A stretch of DNA of 64,000 bases from RGIG3701 sp017403345 (lineage in GTDB: Bacteria; Planctomycetota; Planctomycetia; Pirellulales; Thermoguttaceae). Position numbers and translations under genes: made by a program. The stretch spans positions 11,200 to 75,199 of the forward strand of contig JAFQOH010000026.1 of the NCBI GenBank assembly GCA_017403345.1, written 5' to 3'. Shown piece by piece: positions 17,305 to 25,519 of this stretch (its first letter is position 1; each line of letters starts with the position of its first letter). The notes beneath the pieces were generated by a model. It saw nothing but the letters and a program-made list of their open reading frames with translations, was not told the DNA's origin and ran no database searches.

Positions 17305-18989
17305 TGCGTCAGATTCTCCACGTAAAATTTCTGCCAAAGGGCCTCGCGCTCTTTTTTCTGTTCCTCTGTCGGTGTCCAGAGCGAATACGGTTTGGAAAGG
17401 GAAATGCCGAGTTCACCGAGGAGTGAGGGCGCAATGTCGCGCATCAGGACGACGTTTTCGTTTTTCGTCATTTCATCCTGCCGGGAATGCGGACGTTTTA
17501 CCAGAAGGAGCGGGTTGAACTGGCGTGAAACGGGCGAAAGGTGATTTCCGTGGTCGCCGAGGATCAGGATCCACGAATTATCGTAGGCTCCGTTGCGTTT
17601 CAGAAATTCCAGGTAGTTTCCGATCCCCTGAATGAAATAGCAGCGGCCCCAGCTCGTGTAAGCATGCGCATGGTCCGTTTCCAGCTCCGGAGACACCGGA
17701 ATGTCGTGAACGCCCTGAAGGTGGATCACCTTGAAAAGCGGCTGCGGAATGCGTTTGGCTCTTTCCGGCGGCTGAAAGAAAAGGGAATCGTACGGTGAGG
17801 ATTTGGCGTGCGATCCGTCCGTCAGAACTTCTTCGCCAAGAATTCCGCTCTCTTCCTGAGCGAGATAAAGTTCCTTGCCGGAGTAGGCTCGATACGCGGA
17901 TGCCTGGGCCGTGCGCAGAGTCTGGAAAACCTGCGTTTTGAAAAGCAGCGGGGAGATCCGGTAAAGTGCATTGGGGAGAATGTCTTCCGAAACGACGCTG
18001 AGCGAGATCAGACGTTTCGCTTCTTCTCCGTTCATGCCGACGTTTGCGATGATCTGCTCGTTCCAGCAAAACCAGAGAACGATATTCGGCAGACTGTGTA
18101 ATTCATTACGGAACCCTTTTTTGACCAGCTGACCCGGAATACACGTTTCTTCTTCGTACATTTTGTCTTTGGCTTCATTGTACCCGTTGAAACTTTTCTC
18201 GGATTGATTCCAGACGTTCTTTCGCACGTCCCAAGTTCGTGTCCGGTCAAACAGATCGCTTCCGCTTAAGAGCGTTGGAAACGCGAAAAAAGTCTGCGGA
18301 TACATTGAAAGAAAGCGAGGAAAACACTCAAAATCCTTCAGGATCGGCGCGAGCTCCTTTTCTGCGCCGGCACACGTTTTTTGAAAGTAGTCGTACTCCA
18401 GCGAATCGATCGCGATGAAAATGATGTTTTCCTGGTCGGAAACTTGAAAAAGTTCATCCGGAGTTGGATGGCTCTGACGGGAAAGTTTCTCTGGTCCGTA
18501 CTTGGAAAAAAGCGGAAGAAGGACCAAAATTTGCGAGAAAATGATCACCCCGGCCAGCGTCATCGGCTTTTGAAGGAGCTGCGGACGAAAACGAAAAACG
18601 CAGGTGAAGATCAGGGCGTAAACTGCGAGTTCTAAGATGCCGAAAAGCGGCTGAGTCGAGAACGAGTGCAGTTTTTCACCGCTGATGGGCCAAAGAAGAA
18701 AACTTCCCTGGACCCACACACAGAAAACGATCCCCCAAAGCAGTGCGGCTGCGAATTGGGAAAGGTCCCTCTTTAAAAATCGGTCTGCAAGCAATGGAAG
18801 CAGCGAAACACACAGCACAGATCCCCAGATCCCAAGGCAAACAGGAACGAGGATGGCAAGAAGCTGGCCGAGCCGGAAGGTGTACTCCTGAAGATTTCCG
18901 AGGTAAATGCACAGCGCGGAGTTAAAGACCAGAAAAGCCAAAACTCCGGCTGCGGTCAGTAAATTTTTCAGTTTTTCGGAAATTCGCAT
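17301..18989 (-). CDS. Membrane-anchored sulfatase/LTA-synthase-like phosphotransferase, copy 2
   Basis: A 562-residue paralogue of the protein at 15315-17057 with the same layout: about five N-terminal membrane segments, then FIAIDSLEYDYF (metal Asp), FFAFPTLLSGS (likely nucleophile region) and LILGDHGNHLSP (metal site). The ATG at 18989 is preceded by AGGCGG at seven bases and aligns with the start of copy 1. An upstream GTG at 19061 overlapping the previous stop is possible but would add a non-conserved, Pro-rich tail. It lacks the long Lys/Glu insertion of copy 1. Role as for copy 1: probably decoration of a surface glycan on the periplasmic side. Confidence 0.85.
   Translation of the reverse strand: MRISEKLKNLLTAAGVLAFLVFNSALCIYLGNLQEYTFRLGQLLAILVPVCLGIWGSVLCVSLLPLLADRFLKRDLSQFAAALLWGIVFCVWVQGSFLLWPISGEKLHSFSTQPLFGILELAVYALIFTCVFRFRPQLLQKPMTLAGVIIFSQILVLLPLFSKYGPEKLSRQSHPTPDELFQVSDQENIIFIAIDSLEYDYFQKTCAGAEKELAPILKDFECFPRFLSMYPQTFFAFPTLLSGSDLFDRTRTWDVRKNVWNQSEKSFNGYNEAKDKMYEEETCIPGQLVKKGFRNELHSLPNIVLWFCWNEQIIANVGMNGEEAKRLISLSVVSEDILPNALYRISPLLFKTQVFQTLRTAQASAYRAYSGKELYLAQEESGILGEEVLTDGSHAKSSPYDSLFFQPPERAKRIPQPLFKVIHLQGVHDIPVSPELETDHAHAYTSWGRCYFIQGIGNYLEFLKRNGAYDNSWILILGDHGNHLSPVSRQFNPLLLVKRPHSRQDEMTKNENVVLMRDIAPSLLGELGISLSKPYSLWTPTEEQKKEREALWQKFYVENLTQ
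17303..17372. repeat. 70-base direct repeat, copy B
   Basis: Identical to 15317-15386. In this copy the base change just outside the repeat turns the GT2 start ATG into ATA and the phosphatase-gene stop TGA into TAA. Confidence 0.85.
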
Positions 18990-19057
18990 TTTGTGCCGCC
19001 TGTTTTCCTGAATTGAAACTTTAAATGGGGGTGGACCAACGGAAAGGGGCCGTGCGC

Positions 19058-20464
19058 TCACCGCTGGAAAAACAGGATCGTCCGCAGGGAATCCTTCACC
19101 GGGAACTGTTCTGCACGGCTGAAGTATTTCGAAAATGCCTCAAGACAGTGTGCCAGATCGTAGTTCGGGAAAATGTCCTCGCGGGAACGGAGGAGACGCT
19201 GCGTCTGTGAGTCTTCCTTCGGCACGAACTCCAGAACGGCATGATCGCCAAGTCGGCTGAGCATCTGCGCGACGTAGTCCATCGGCAGATTGTTTCCGAT
19301 GCACAAATGATGGATCAGCGCAAGCGAAAACGAAAGATCGCACCGCGCACGGTCAAGAAACCCGCTTCGTTCCGCGTTCAGCCAGCCAATGCCGGGCGTC
19401 GGATTGCAGAGATCCTGCAGGATCGGGTAAATGTTCCGTTCTTTAGCGCGCCGGACCTGAACGTAGTTCTTGTCTACCGCTACCGGGTCAATGTCTGCCG
19501 AGATGATCGTCTCGACCGACGCAGGAAGTACGCGCGAAAATTCACCGCAGTTCGCTCCAAGGTCCACCACCTTTCGCGGTTCCAGCCGGGCACAGATCTC
19601 CGCGACGATCTGCTGTTTGTATTCAAACGCGCTGTCGGAGTAGTTCGTGTCTTCGTAGTAGTTGCCCCACTCCGTCTGCGGATATGGCGCCGAAATTCCC
19701 TGAACCATTTGGAGCAGACTTTCGATCAGCGATTTGAGCTGACGCAGCGGGAGCTTTTTCTTGGGCTGCGCGGTCTGTTCGCAGCGTGTGCTTTCATACT
19801 TCCGCAGAAGTTTGGCGTGCCAGTGAACGTGGATCTGGCAGGAGGGACTGAACCGCGTGGTCCACGGAAGGTTTTTCGACACGAAATCGACTGGGAAGCC
19901 GTCGATCCAGTCACGGAACAGCGCGGAAAACCGCAGATCCCGGCGGCCCATCAAAAGCAGCGGACCAAGAAAGTGCATCACGAACTGACGGTATGCCGTC
20001 CAAGGACGTCCTTCTTCGTATTTTTCAAACGAAAGCAGGTCGATGAAGATCGGACGGCCGCGAAACATCTGCACATTGTACGCAGACGCGTCCTTGAGCG
20101 TCATCCCTTTCTCGAGCGCTGCCTGCTGGATCTTGAGCGTCAGGACCGCGGCGTCTTTCAGCTGATGGAAACACCATTCGCACGGCCACGAAACGAACGG
20201 GACTTTTTCCACTTCAAGCCATTTCCAGACTTGTGCCCCTGATTCCTGCCCGCGTTCCGGAATCGGACACGCTTCAAGCTCCCGGTACGGGATCAGCCAC
20301 TTTTTTGACTGAAGTTCACTCCCAAGACCGCTCGAAACGAAAAACTCGTAGTCTTCACGTCCTTTTTCCGTCACCGTCCGAAAGATCGCACCGTCACTCT
20401 CAAATACGTTTCCCGCCGGGTCGCGAAATGAGCCAAAATTCTGTTTCGTTTGCCGTTCTGTCAC
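19058..20464 (-). CDS. Large two-domain SAM-dependent methyltransferase (NoeA-like)
   Basis: A 468-residue protein. The N-terminal half (residues 1-250) has the pattern DASAYNVQMFRGRPIFIDLLSFE and FVMHFLGPLLLM, which I associate with large methyltransferases of the nodulation NoeA type whose N-terminal part looks kinase-like. The C-terminal half holds the SAM-binding motif KVVDLGANCGEFSR (about residues 315-328), the acidic strand SADIDP and the DLSFSLALIHHL segment. It starts with GTG overlapping the stop of the small membrane-protein gene (GTGA), with AGGAG eight bases upstream. Being the second gene of the glycan operon, it probably methylates a glycan or its lipid carrier intermediate (inference). 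Confidence 0.82.
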   Translation of the reverse strand: MTERQTKQNFGSFRDPAGNVFESDGAIFRTVTEKGREDYEFFVSSGLGSELQSKKWLIPYRELEACPIPERGQESGAQVWKWLEVEKVPFVSWPCEWCFHQLKDAAVLTLKIQQAALEKGMTLKDASAYNVQMFRGRPIFIDLLSFEKYEEGRPWTAYRQFVMHFLGPLLLMGRRDLRFSALFRDWIDGFPVDFVSKNLPWTTRFSPSCQIHVHWHAKLLRKYESTRCEQTAQPKKKLPLRQLKSLIESLLQMVQGISAPYPQTEWGNYYEDTNYSDSAFEYKQQIVAEICARLEPRKVVDLGANCGEFSRVLPASVETIISADIDPVAVDKNYVQVRRAKERNIYPILQDLCNPTPGIGWLNAERSGFLDRARCDLSFSLALIHHLCIGNNLPMDYVAQMLSRLGDHAVLEFVPKEDSQTQRLLRSREDIFPNYDLAHCLEAFSKYFSRAEQFPVKDSLRTILFFQR

Positions 20465-20673
20465 TTTGCCGACTCCTGATCTCCAGGACCTGCTGTTTCT
20501 GAAACGTTTTCTTCCGCGTCGTTCCAGTCATCAAGCGCTTTGTCTGTTTTGGATTTTGAACCTTTAAAAAGGTTGACGATCGGCTTGAAAAAAGCAAGGA
20601 CACCCAGAAAACCTGTCGCCAGGATCTGGAGGATCAGACTTCCCGTAAAGGGGTCAAGATACGCAAAAAACAT
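20461..20673 (-). CDS. Small YLDP-motif membrane protein
   Basis: A 70-residue protein: MFFAYLDPFTGSLILQILA then one membrane segment (about residues 10-33), followed by a charged, acidic tail. The motif Tyr-Leu-Asp-Pro-x-Thr-Gly-Ser near the N terminus recurs in small membrane proteins that I have seen next to phosphotransferase and phosphodiesterase genes of surface-glycan clusters, usually as YLDPGTGS; here Gly is replaced by Phe. Function is not known. It is the first gene of the minus-strand glycan operon and overlaps the methyltransferase by four bases. CAGGT upstream serves as ribosome-binding site. Confidence 0.8.
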   Translation of the reverse strand: MFFAYLDPFTGSLILQILATGFLGVLAFFKPIVNLFKGSKSKTDKALDDWNDAEENVSETAGPGDQESAK

Positions 20674-20840
20674 AAAATTACCTGCTGATATTTTGGTTTG
20701 TTTGGACTGTATGGTATATTTTGGTTTTATCGGCAGGCTCGATTTTTTTGTTTAGAATGGCACCGTGGAAATTTTTTTAAAATTTATGGAGGCCGACGGT
20801 AAGACTCTAAGACTCTGCGTAAAATTTTTTCGTGCGGTTC

Positions 20841-20868
20841 TTTACAAAAAATGGAAATCGTGTATAAT
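20841..20868 (+). promoter_or_regulatory. Promoter of trpS
   Basis: -35 TTTACA (20841-20846), 16-base spacer, perfect -10 TATAAT (20863-20868), 55 bases before the trpS ATG. No T-box or trp leader peptide is visible in the short leader. Confidence 0.75.
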
Positions 20869-20922
20869 GGGACGCAGAATTTGTTTTTCATTGCGTTTTT
20901 TTACCTTTCAGGAGCGTAAATC

Positions 20923-21897
20923 ATGAGAATTTTATCCGGCATCCAGCCGACCGGCAATCCGCATTGGGGCAACTATTTCGGAGCGAACCGACAGTACGTT
21001 ACGCTTCAGGGAAACAAAGACGACGCTTTTTACTTCATCGCAAACCTGCACGCCCTGACGACAGTGCGCGACAAAGAACGGCTCAGCCAGCAGACGTTCG
21101 ATATGGCGGTCTATTTTCTCGCGATCGGTCTGGATCCTGAAAAATCGACCCTTTTTGTGCAGTCGGATGTCCCGGAAGTGACGGAACTGACGTGGCTCCT
21201 TTTGACCTGCTGCCCGATGGGACTGCTGGAACGCTGTCATGCGTACAAAGAAAAGCTCGCAAAAGGACTCACTGCCGACGCGGGGCTCTTCACGTACCCG
21301 GTCCTCATGGCCGCAGACATTCTCGCGTACGATTCGGATCTCGTTCCGGTCGGCGAAGACCAGCAGCAGCATTTGGAAGTGACGCGCGATCTGGCGCAGA
21401 CGTTCAACTACCATTTTGGCGAGACGTTCATCCTGCCGAAAGCCTACGTCGTGCCCGCTGCCGGAAAAGTCCCCGGTACGGACGGCGAGAAAATGTCCAA
21501 GAGCTACAATAATACGCTGGAGGTCATCGAAGACGTCAAGGCGCAGAAGAAAAAGATCATGCGTATCGAGACAGACTGCCGGCCGATGGAAGATCCAAAG
21601 GATCCGGAAACGGACAATCTGTACCTCCTCTACAAACTGTTCGCCAGCGACGAGCAGCGTCAGGAAATGGAAGAAATGTACCGGCGCGGCGGATTCGGTT
21701 ACGGCCAAGTGAAGAAAGAACTTGCGCGTATCGCGGAAGAGTACTTCGCTCCGATCCGGGAACGTTACGCGAAATTCCAGGCTGACCAGTCTTTCGTGCG
21801 TGACGTTTTGGCTGAAGGCGCCCGCCGTGCCCGTGCGAAAGCTGCGGAAGTTTTGGACCGCGCGCAGTCCAATTGCGGGATCTGTCTCCCGAAATAG
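20923..21897 (+). CDS. trpS: Tryptophanyl-tRNA synthetase
   Basis: A 324-residue class I aminoacyl-tRNA synthetase that charges tRNA-Trp in the cytoplasm. The HIGH-type signature is PHWGN (H14-N17), and the KMSKS loop is exact (K190-S194, in DGEKMSKSYNN). QPTGNPHWGNYFGA at the N terminus and GEDQQQHLEVTRDLA in the middle are characteristic of TrpS. Length is normal for bacteria. It stands alone with its own promoter (20841-20868), and a run of 13-base repeats plus a terminator (21983-22026) follow it. Confidence 0.97.
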   Translation: MRILSGIQPTGNPHWGNYFGANRQYVTLQGNKDDAFYFIANLHALTTVRDKERLSQQTFDMAVYFLAIGLDPEKSTLFVQSDVPEVTELTWLLLTCCPMGLLERCHAYKEKLAKGLTADAGLFTYPVLMAADILAYDSDLVPVGEDQQQHLEVTRDLAQTFNYHFGETFILPKAYVVPAAGKVPGTDGEKMSKSYNNTLEVIEDVKAQKKKIMRIETDCRPMEDPKDPETDNLYLLYKLFASDEQRQEMEEMYRRGGFGYGQVKKELARIAEEYFAPIRERYAKFQADQSFVRDVLAEGARRARAKAAEVLDRAQSNCGICLPK

Positions 21898-21926
21898 TCC
21901 GGAACGTTTTCGTTCTGCAGTCACGT

Positions 21927-21972
21927 TCGGCAGTCACGTTCGGCTGTCGCGTTCGGCTGTCGCGTTCGGCTG
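21927..21972. repeat. 13-base tandem repeat after the trpS stop
   Basis: Units of CGTTCGGCTGTCG and close variants follow each other about 3.5 times, starting about 30 bases after the trpS stop and ending just before the terminator hairpin. The region is non-coding, so the array lies in the 3-prime untranslated part of the trpS transcript. Confidence 0.8.
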
Positions 21973-21982
21973 AAAAATGCAG

Positions 21983-22026
21983 GATCCCCGGCATCTCGAA
22001 TGACGAGGCGTCGCGGGGATCTTTTT
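21983..22026 (+). terminator. Terminator after trpS, possibly bidirectional
   Basis: GATCCCCG (21983-21990) pairs with CGGGGATC (22014-22021), followed by five T. On the minus strand the same hairpin is followed by a T run after a few bases, so it may also end the lipoprotein transcript. Confidence 0.8.
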
Positions 22027-22067
22027 ATGTGCGGAGAGTGGGAAAACGGCGGAAATTTCCGGAGAAA

Positions 22068-22703
22068 CTAGCGGACGCTGTCCGGAGCGGGAAGCTGCTG
22101 GACGCTTTTTCCGGTCGCATCGATGATCTCGTAGCCGAGCAGCTGCTGATTTTCATCGTAGACGGCGACTTTCTGGAAACCGTCTGCGTTCACTGCGATC
22201 GTGCCGTTGGCCGGTGCTTGCGCAGACGGAGCTGACGGTTCGGCCGGAAGCATTGCCATCTGCGGAGCCTGTGCCATTTGCTGGGCCTGCATCATTTGCT
22301 GGGCGGGTCGCGCTGTCGGATTCGCGGACGCCTGGCGGTACGGAGCCTGCTGATACTGTGCCTGGTACTGCGGGGAGGCCATTCTCTGGTCCTGCTGCAT
22401 CACAGACGGAGCGTGCATCATGGAAGTTTGAGCCGGAGTGTCTCCCGGAATGTGCTGCGGTGCCCGGGCCGGCTGATTTTGGAGCGGGATCGGTTGACCG
22501 TTGGCGTCGTACGTGACCTGCTGGGGGACCTGCGTCTGATTGAACGCCGTTCCGCAGCGCTGACGAGCCAAGTTTGCACAGCATCCGTTCGCGTAGACCG
22601 GACCGCAGTAATCGTATGGTGCACAGCACAGACTGCATCCGCTTGCCATGTACAGAAGGGCAAGACTGCTGACTGCAAAAAACAGGGAAAACACATTTTT
22701 CAT
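22068..22703 (-). CDS. Gln/Pro/Met-rich outer-membrane-type lipoprotein, hypothetical
   Basis: A 211-residue protein starting MKNVFSLFFAVSSLALLYMASGC. The hydrophobic signal followed by ASGC is a lipobox, so Cys23 would be lipidated after cleavage. The mature N terminus is Cys-rich (CSLCCAPYDYCGPVYANGCC), a form I associate with planctomycete envelope proteins. The middle is low-complexity (Gln, Pro, Ala, Met repeats such as QMMQAQQMAQ), and the C terminus forms a short conserved-looking module (KVAVYDENQQLLGYEIID). AGAGG eight bases upstream supports the ATG at 22703 over the GTG at 22721. Function is unknown; a structural envelope role is possible. Confidence 0.78.
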   Translation of the reverse strand: MKNVFSLFFAVSSLALLYMASGCSLCCAPYDYCGPVYANGCCANLARQRCGTAFNQTQVPQQVTYDANGQPIPLQNQPARAPQHIPGDTPAQTSMMHAPSVMQQDQRMASPQYQAQYQQAPYRQASANPTARPAQQMMQAQQMAQAPQMAMLPAEPSAPSAQAPANGTIAVNADGFQKVAVYDENQQLLGYEIIDATGKSVQQLPAPDSVR

Positions 22704-23052
22704 TTTTTTATCCTCTCGCACAAATCAGGAAACCGGCGCATTGGAATTTTCGCCGAAATCTCATTTCTGTGAGGATTTATCGGCTGTAGAATCGGCAAAA
22801 TCCAGAAAATTTCACCAAAAGTTAAAATTTTTTTTATCGTCAAGTCTTCTCTATTTTATGTGTTTTGCTTTTCGGTGTTTTTTCGAGGACTTTTGCTTGG
22901 GGCGGCGGAATGAGGTCATTACGGTTTTTCTTTCGAAAAACTGCAGCGAAGAAGATACCGTCCCCCTTGACATGTGGAGAGCCGTGGATTAAAATCTTGG
23001 GAAGTATTTCATAAAAAAATGAACGCTCAAATTTTTAGGAAAGGAGCGGAAA
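22704..23052. other. Divergent intergenic region
   Basis: About 350 AT-rich bases between the lipoprotein and the first M42 gene. It holds the promoter at 22967-22995 for the peptidase; no gene or structured RNA was recognised in the rest. Confidence 0.5.
22967..22995 (+). promoter_or_regulatory. Promoter of first M42 peptidase
   Basis: Perfect -35 TTGACA (22967-22972), 17-base spacer, -10 TAAAAT (22990-22995), about 58 bases upstream of the TTG start. Confidence 0.75.
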
Positions 23053-24117
23053 TTGGAAGAAAAATCGAGAGAATTTTTGAATCAGCTGCTTTTGACCCCG
23101 GGCGCGACGGGTCGTGAGGAAGCGGTGCAGGAGGTCGTGCGTGCGTATGCCGGCGGTTTTGCGGATTCCGTCACGACTGACGTGATGGGAAATGTCATTG
23201 CCGTCCGCAATGCTGACGCGCCGATCCGGATCATGCTTGCGGGACACTGCGACCAGATCGGACTTGGCGTCCGCTTCATTGACGCGGATGGGTTCATCTA
23301 CGTGCATTCGCTTGGCGGGTGGGACGTTCAGAATCTCATTGGCCAGCACGTGAGCATCTGGACGAAAAACGGTCCCGTCGCGGGCGTGATCGGCCGGAAA
23401 CCGATCCATCTTCAGGAGCCGGAAGATCGGAGCAAAGCGGCGAAACTCGGCGACATCTGGGTCGATATCGGTGCGCAGACTAAAGAAGAAGCGGAAGCGA
23501 AAGTTTCGCTCGGTGACCCGATCACCGTACGGTCTTTCGTGACCGAGCTGGAAAACTCCCTCATCGCCGCCCCGGCGACAGATGACCGGACGGGAGTTTG
23601 GATCGTGATGGAGGCATTGCGCAGGATCGATGCGGAGAAGCTGAAATGCGCGGTCTACGCCGTTTCGACGACGCAGGAAGAGGAAGGATACCGCGGAGCC
23701 AAACCTGCCGCGTTCGGGATCCATCCGCACGTCGCGATCGCCGTGGATGTCACGTTTGCCAGCGACTGCCCGACGATCGAAGCTAAAAGATCCGGCGAGA
23801 TCAAAATGGGCGGCGGTCCCGTCATTGAGCGCGGTCCGAATTTCAGTCCGATCCTTGTGGAACGTCTTTGCGATGCCGCTGAAAAGAACGGGATCGGCTA
23901 CCAGCTTTGCGCGAATGGACGTCCCGGCGGAACGGATGCCTGCGTGCTTCAGATGACGCGTGAAGGTGCCGCGACTGGCGGGATCAGCATTCCGAACCGG
24001 TACATGCACTCGCCGGTGGAAGTCGTTTCGCTCAAAGACCTGGATGCGTGCGCGGATCTGCTTGCGCGTCTGATCGAAGAACTGGACGAAAACGTCAGTT
24101 TCATTCCGTACGTTTGA
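23053..24117 (+). CDS. M42-family metallo-aminopeptidase, copy 1
   Basis: A 354-residue cytoplasmic enzyme of the M42 (FrvX/glutamyl-aminopeptidase, TET-type) family, which trims small peptides with two metal ions and usually assembles into dodecamers. Visible ligands and catalytic residues are H65 and D67 in GHCDQIG, D177 in PATDDRTG, E209-E210 in TTQEEEG, D232 in VDVTF, and the late His in RYMHSPVE. It starts with TTG, supported by AAGGAG about eight bases upstream and by alignment with copy 2. Downstream by 217 bases lies a paralogue of exactly the same length. Confidence 0.93.
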   Translation: MEEKSREFLNQLLLTPGATGREEAVQEVVRAYAGGFADSVTTDVMGNVIAVRNADAPIRIMLAGHCDQIGLGVRFIDADGFIYVHSLGGWDVQNLIGQHVSIWTKNGPVAGVIGRKPIHLQEPEDRSKAAKLGDIWVDIGAQTKEEAEAKVSLGDPITVRSFVTELENSLIAAPATDDRTGVWIVMEALRRIDAEKLKCAVYAVSTTQEEEGYRGAKPAAFGIHPHVAIAVDVTFASDCPTIEAKRSGEIKMGGGPVIERGPNFSPILVERLCDAAEKNGIGYQLCANGRPGGTDACVLQMTREGAATGGISIPNRYMHSPVEVVSLKDLDACADLLARLIEELDENVSFIPYV

Positions 24118-24334
24118 GCTTCATGAAGGAGCGGTTTCCGAAAGGAGAGGAGATGCGGCAAATTTGGGATCTGAGTCTGAAATTTCCGGAAAATCCTGCC
24201 TGCTCCCCCTGTTTCGAAGCGGCGGAATATGATATAATGTGCAGAACTGCAGGCCGTTTTTGCGGGACCTGCTGAATCTGAAAATTTTACGAAAAGACAA
24301 AAATACGAAAAAAGGAAAACCTGAGGAATTCCAA

Positions 24335-25399
24335 ATGGAAACCAAAGCGAAAGATTTTTTGAAGACGGTCCTCGTTACGCCGAGTCCGACCGGTTTTGAA
24401 CAGCCTGTCCAGGAGCTTGTGCGCGAATATGCGAAGGATTTTGCCGAAACGATCGAAACGGACGTGATGGGAAACGTCATCGTCGGACGAAATGTGAATG
24501 CGCCGTTCCGCGTCATGCTGACCGGCCACTGCGATCAGATCGGACTGAGCGTGCAGTACATTGACGGCGAGGGATTTCTTTACGTCATTCCGCTCGGCGG
24601 GTGGGACATCCAGAACCTCATCGGTCAGCACGTGACCGTCTGGACGAAAAAAGGACCGGTCCCGGGCGTCATTGGACGTAAACCGATCCATCTTCTTGAT
24701 CCGGAAGAACGCAAAGTCGTTCCGAAAATGAGCGACATTTGGGTCGATATCGGCGCGAAAAGCAAAGAAGATGCCGCGGAGTCGGTCCGGGTCGGCGACG
24801 CGATCACAGTGCAGATGACGTACTCCGAGCTGAAAAATGGTTACATCGCCTCCAGCGCGACGGACGACAAAGCGGGAATGTGGGTCGTGATGGAAGCGCT
24901 GCGCCGCGTGGATGCCTCGAAACTGAAGGTCGCCGCCTATGCCGTTTCCACGACGCAGGAAGAAGTGGGACTCCGCGGAGCCACTACGGCTGCGTATCAT
25001 GTGGATCCCCAGGTCGCCATTGCCGTGGACGTCACCTTCACCAGCGACTGCCCGACGATCGATCCGAAAAAGATCGGCGAGATCAAACTCGGCTGCGGTC
25101 CCGCCGTCGGTACTGGTCCGAACTTCAATCCGAGTGTCGTGGCCCGTCTCGCGGAACTGGCAGAAGCCAACGAGATCCCGTACCAGATGAATCCGAGCGG
25201 TTCTCCTCCCGGAACGGACGCCCGCGCCATGCAGATGACCCGTTCCGGCGTTGCGACCGGCCTGATCAGCATTCCGAACCGGTACATGCACTCGCCGGTG
25301 GAAGTCGTTTCGCTGGACGACATGGATGCGTGTGCCGACCTGCTCGCCCGATTCATTGAAAGTCTGGACGTCGATTCGGCTTTCATTCCGCACGTCTGA
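24335..25399 (+). CDS. M42-family metallo-aminopeptidase, copy 2
   Basis: A 354-residue paralogue of the preceding gene, with the same motifs (GHCDQIG, SATDDKAG, TTQEEVG, VDVTF, RYMHSPVE). One change is DDRTG to DDKAG next to the metal-bridging Asp, and TTQEEEG to TTQEEVG after the catalytic Glu. I chose the ATG at 24335, which has GAGGA eight bases upstream and aligns with copy 1. A TATAAT at 24233-24238 without a good -35 may give it separate transcription. The strong similarity suggests tandem duplication with possible change of peptide preference, or hetero-oligomer formation (inference). Confidence 0.93.
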   Translation: METKAKDFLKTVLVTPSPTGFEQPVQELVREYAKDFAETIETDVMGNVIVGRNVNAPFRVMLTGHCDQIGLSVQYIDGEGFLYVIPLGGWDIQNLIGQHVTVWTKKGPVPGVIGRKPIHLLDPEERKVVPKMSDIWVDIGAKSKEDAAESVRVGDAITVQMTYSELKNGYIASSATDDKAGMWVVMEALRRVDASKLKVAAYAVSTTQEEVGLRGATTAAYHVDPQVAIAVDVTFTSDCPTIDPKKIGEIKLGCGPAVGTGPNFNPSVVARLAELAEANEIPYQMNPSGSPPGTDARAMQMTRSGVATGLISIPNRYMHSPVEVVSLDDMDACADLLARFIESLDVDSAFIPHV

Positions 25400-25431
25400 C
25401 TCGATCGCCCCGTTTTTTTGTGAATGGAGAG

Positions 25432-25476
25432 AAACCGTCCGAGCCTCTGGAAAACCTGAGAGACCGGGCGGTTTTT
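25432..25476 (+). terminator. Terminator after second M42 peptidase
   Basis: AAACCGTCCG (25432-25441) pairs with CGGGCGGTTT (25465-25474) including one G-T pair, and the second arm runs into a T stretch. Confidence 0.7.
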
Positions 25477-25519
25477 GCTGAAAAGATCTTCTGTTCTGAT
25501 TCCAAACGTGAGGGACTTC

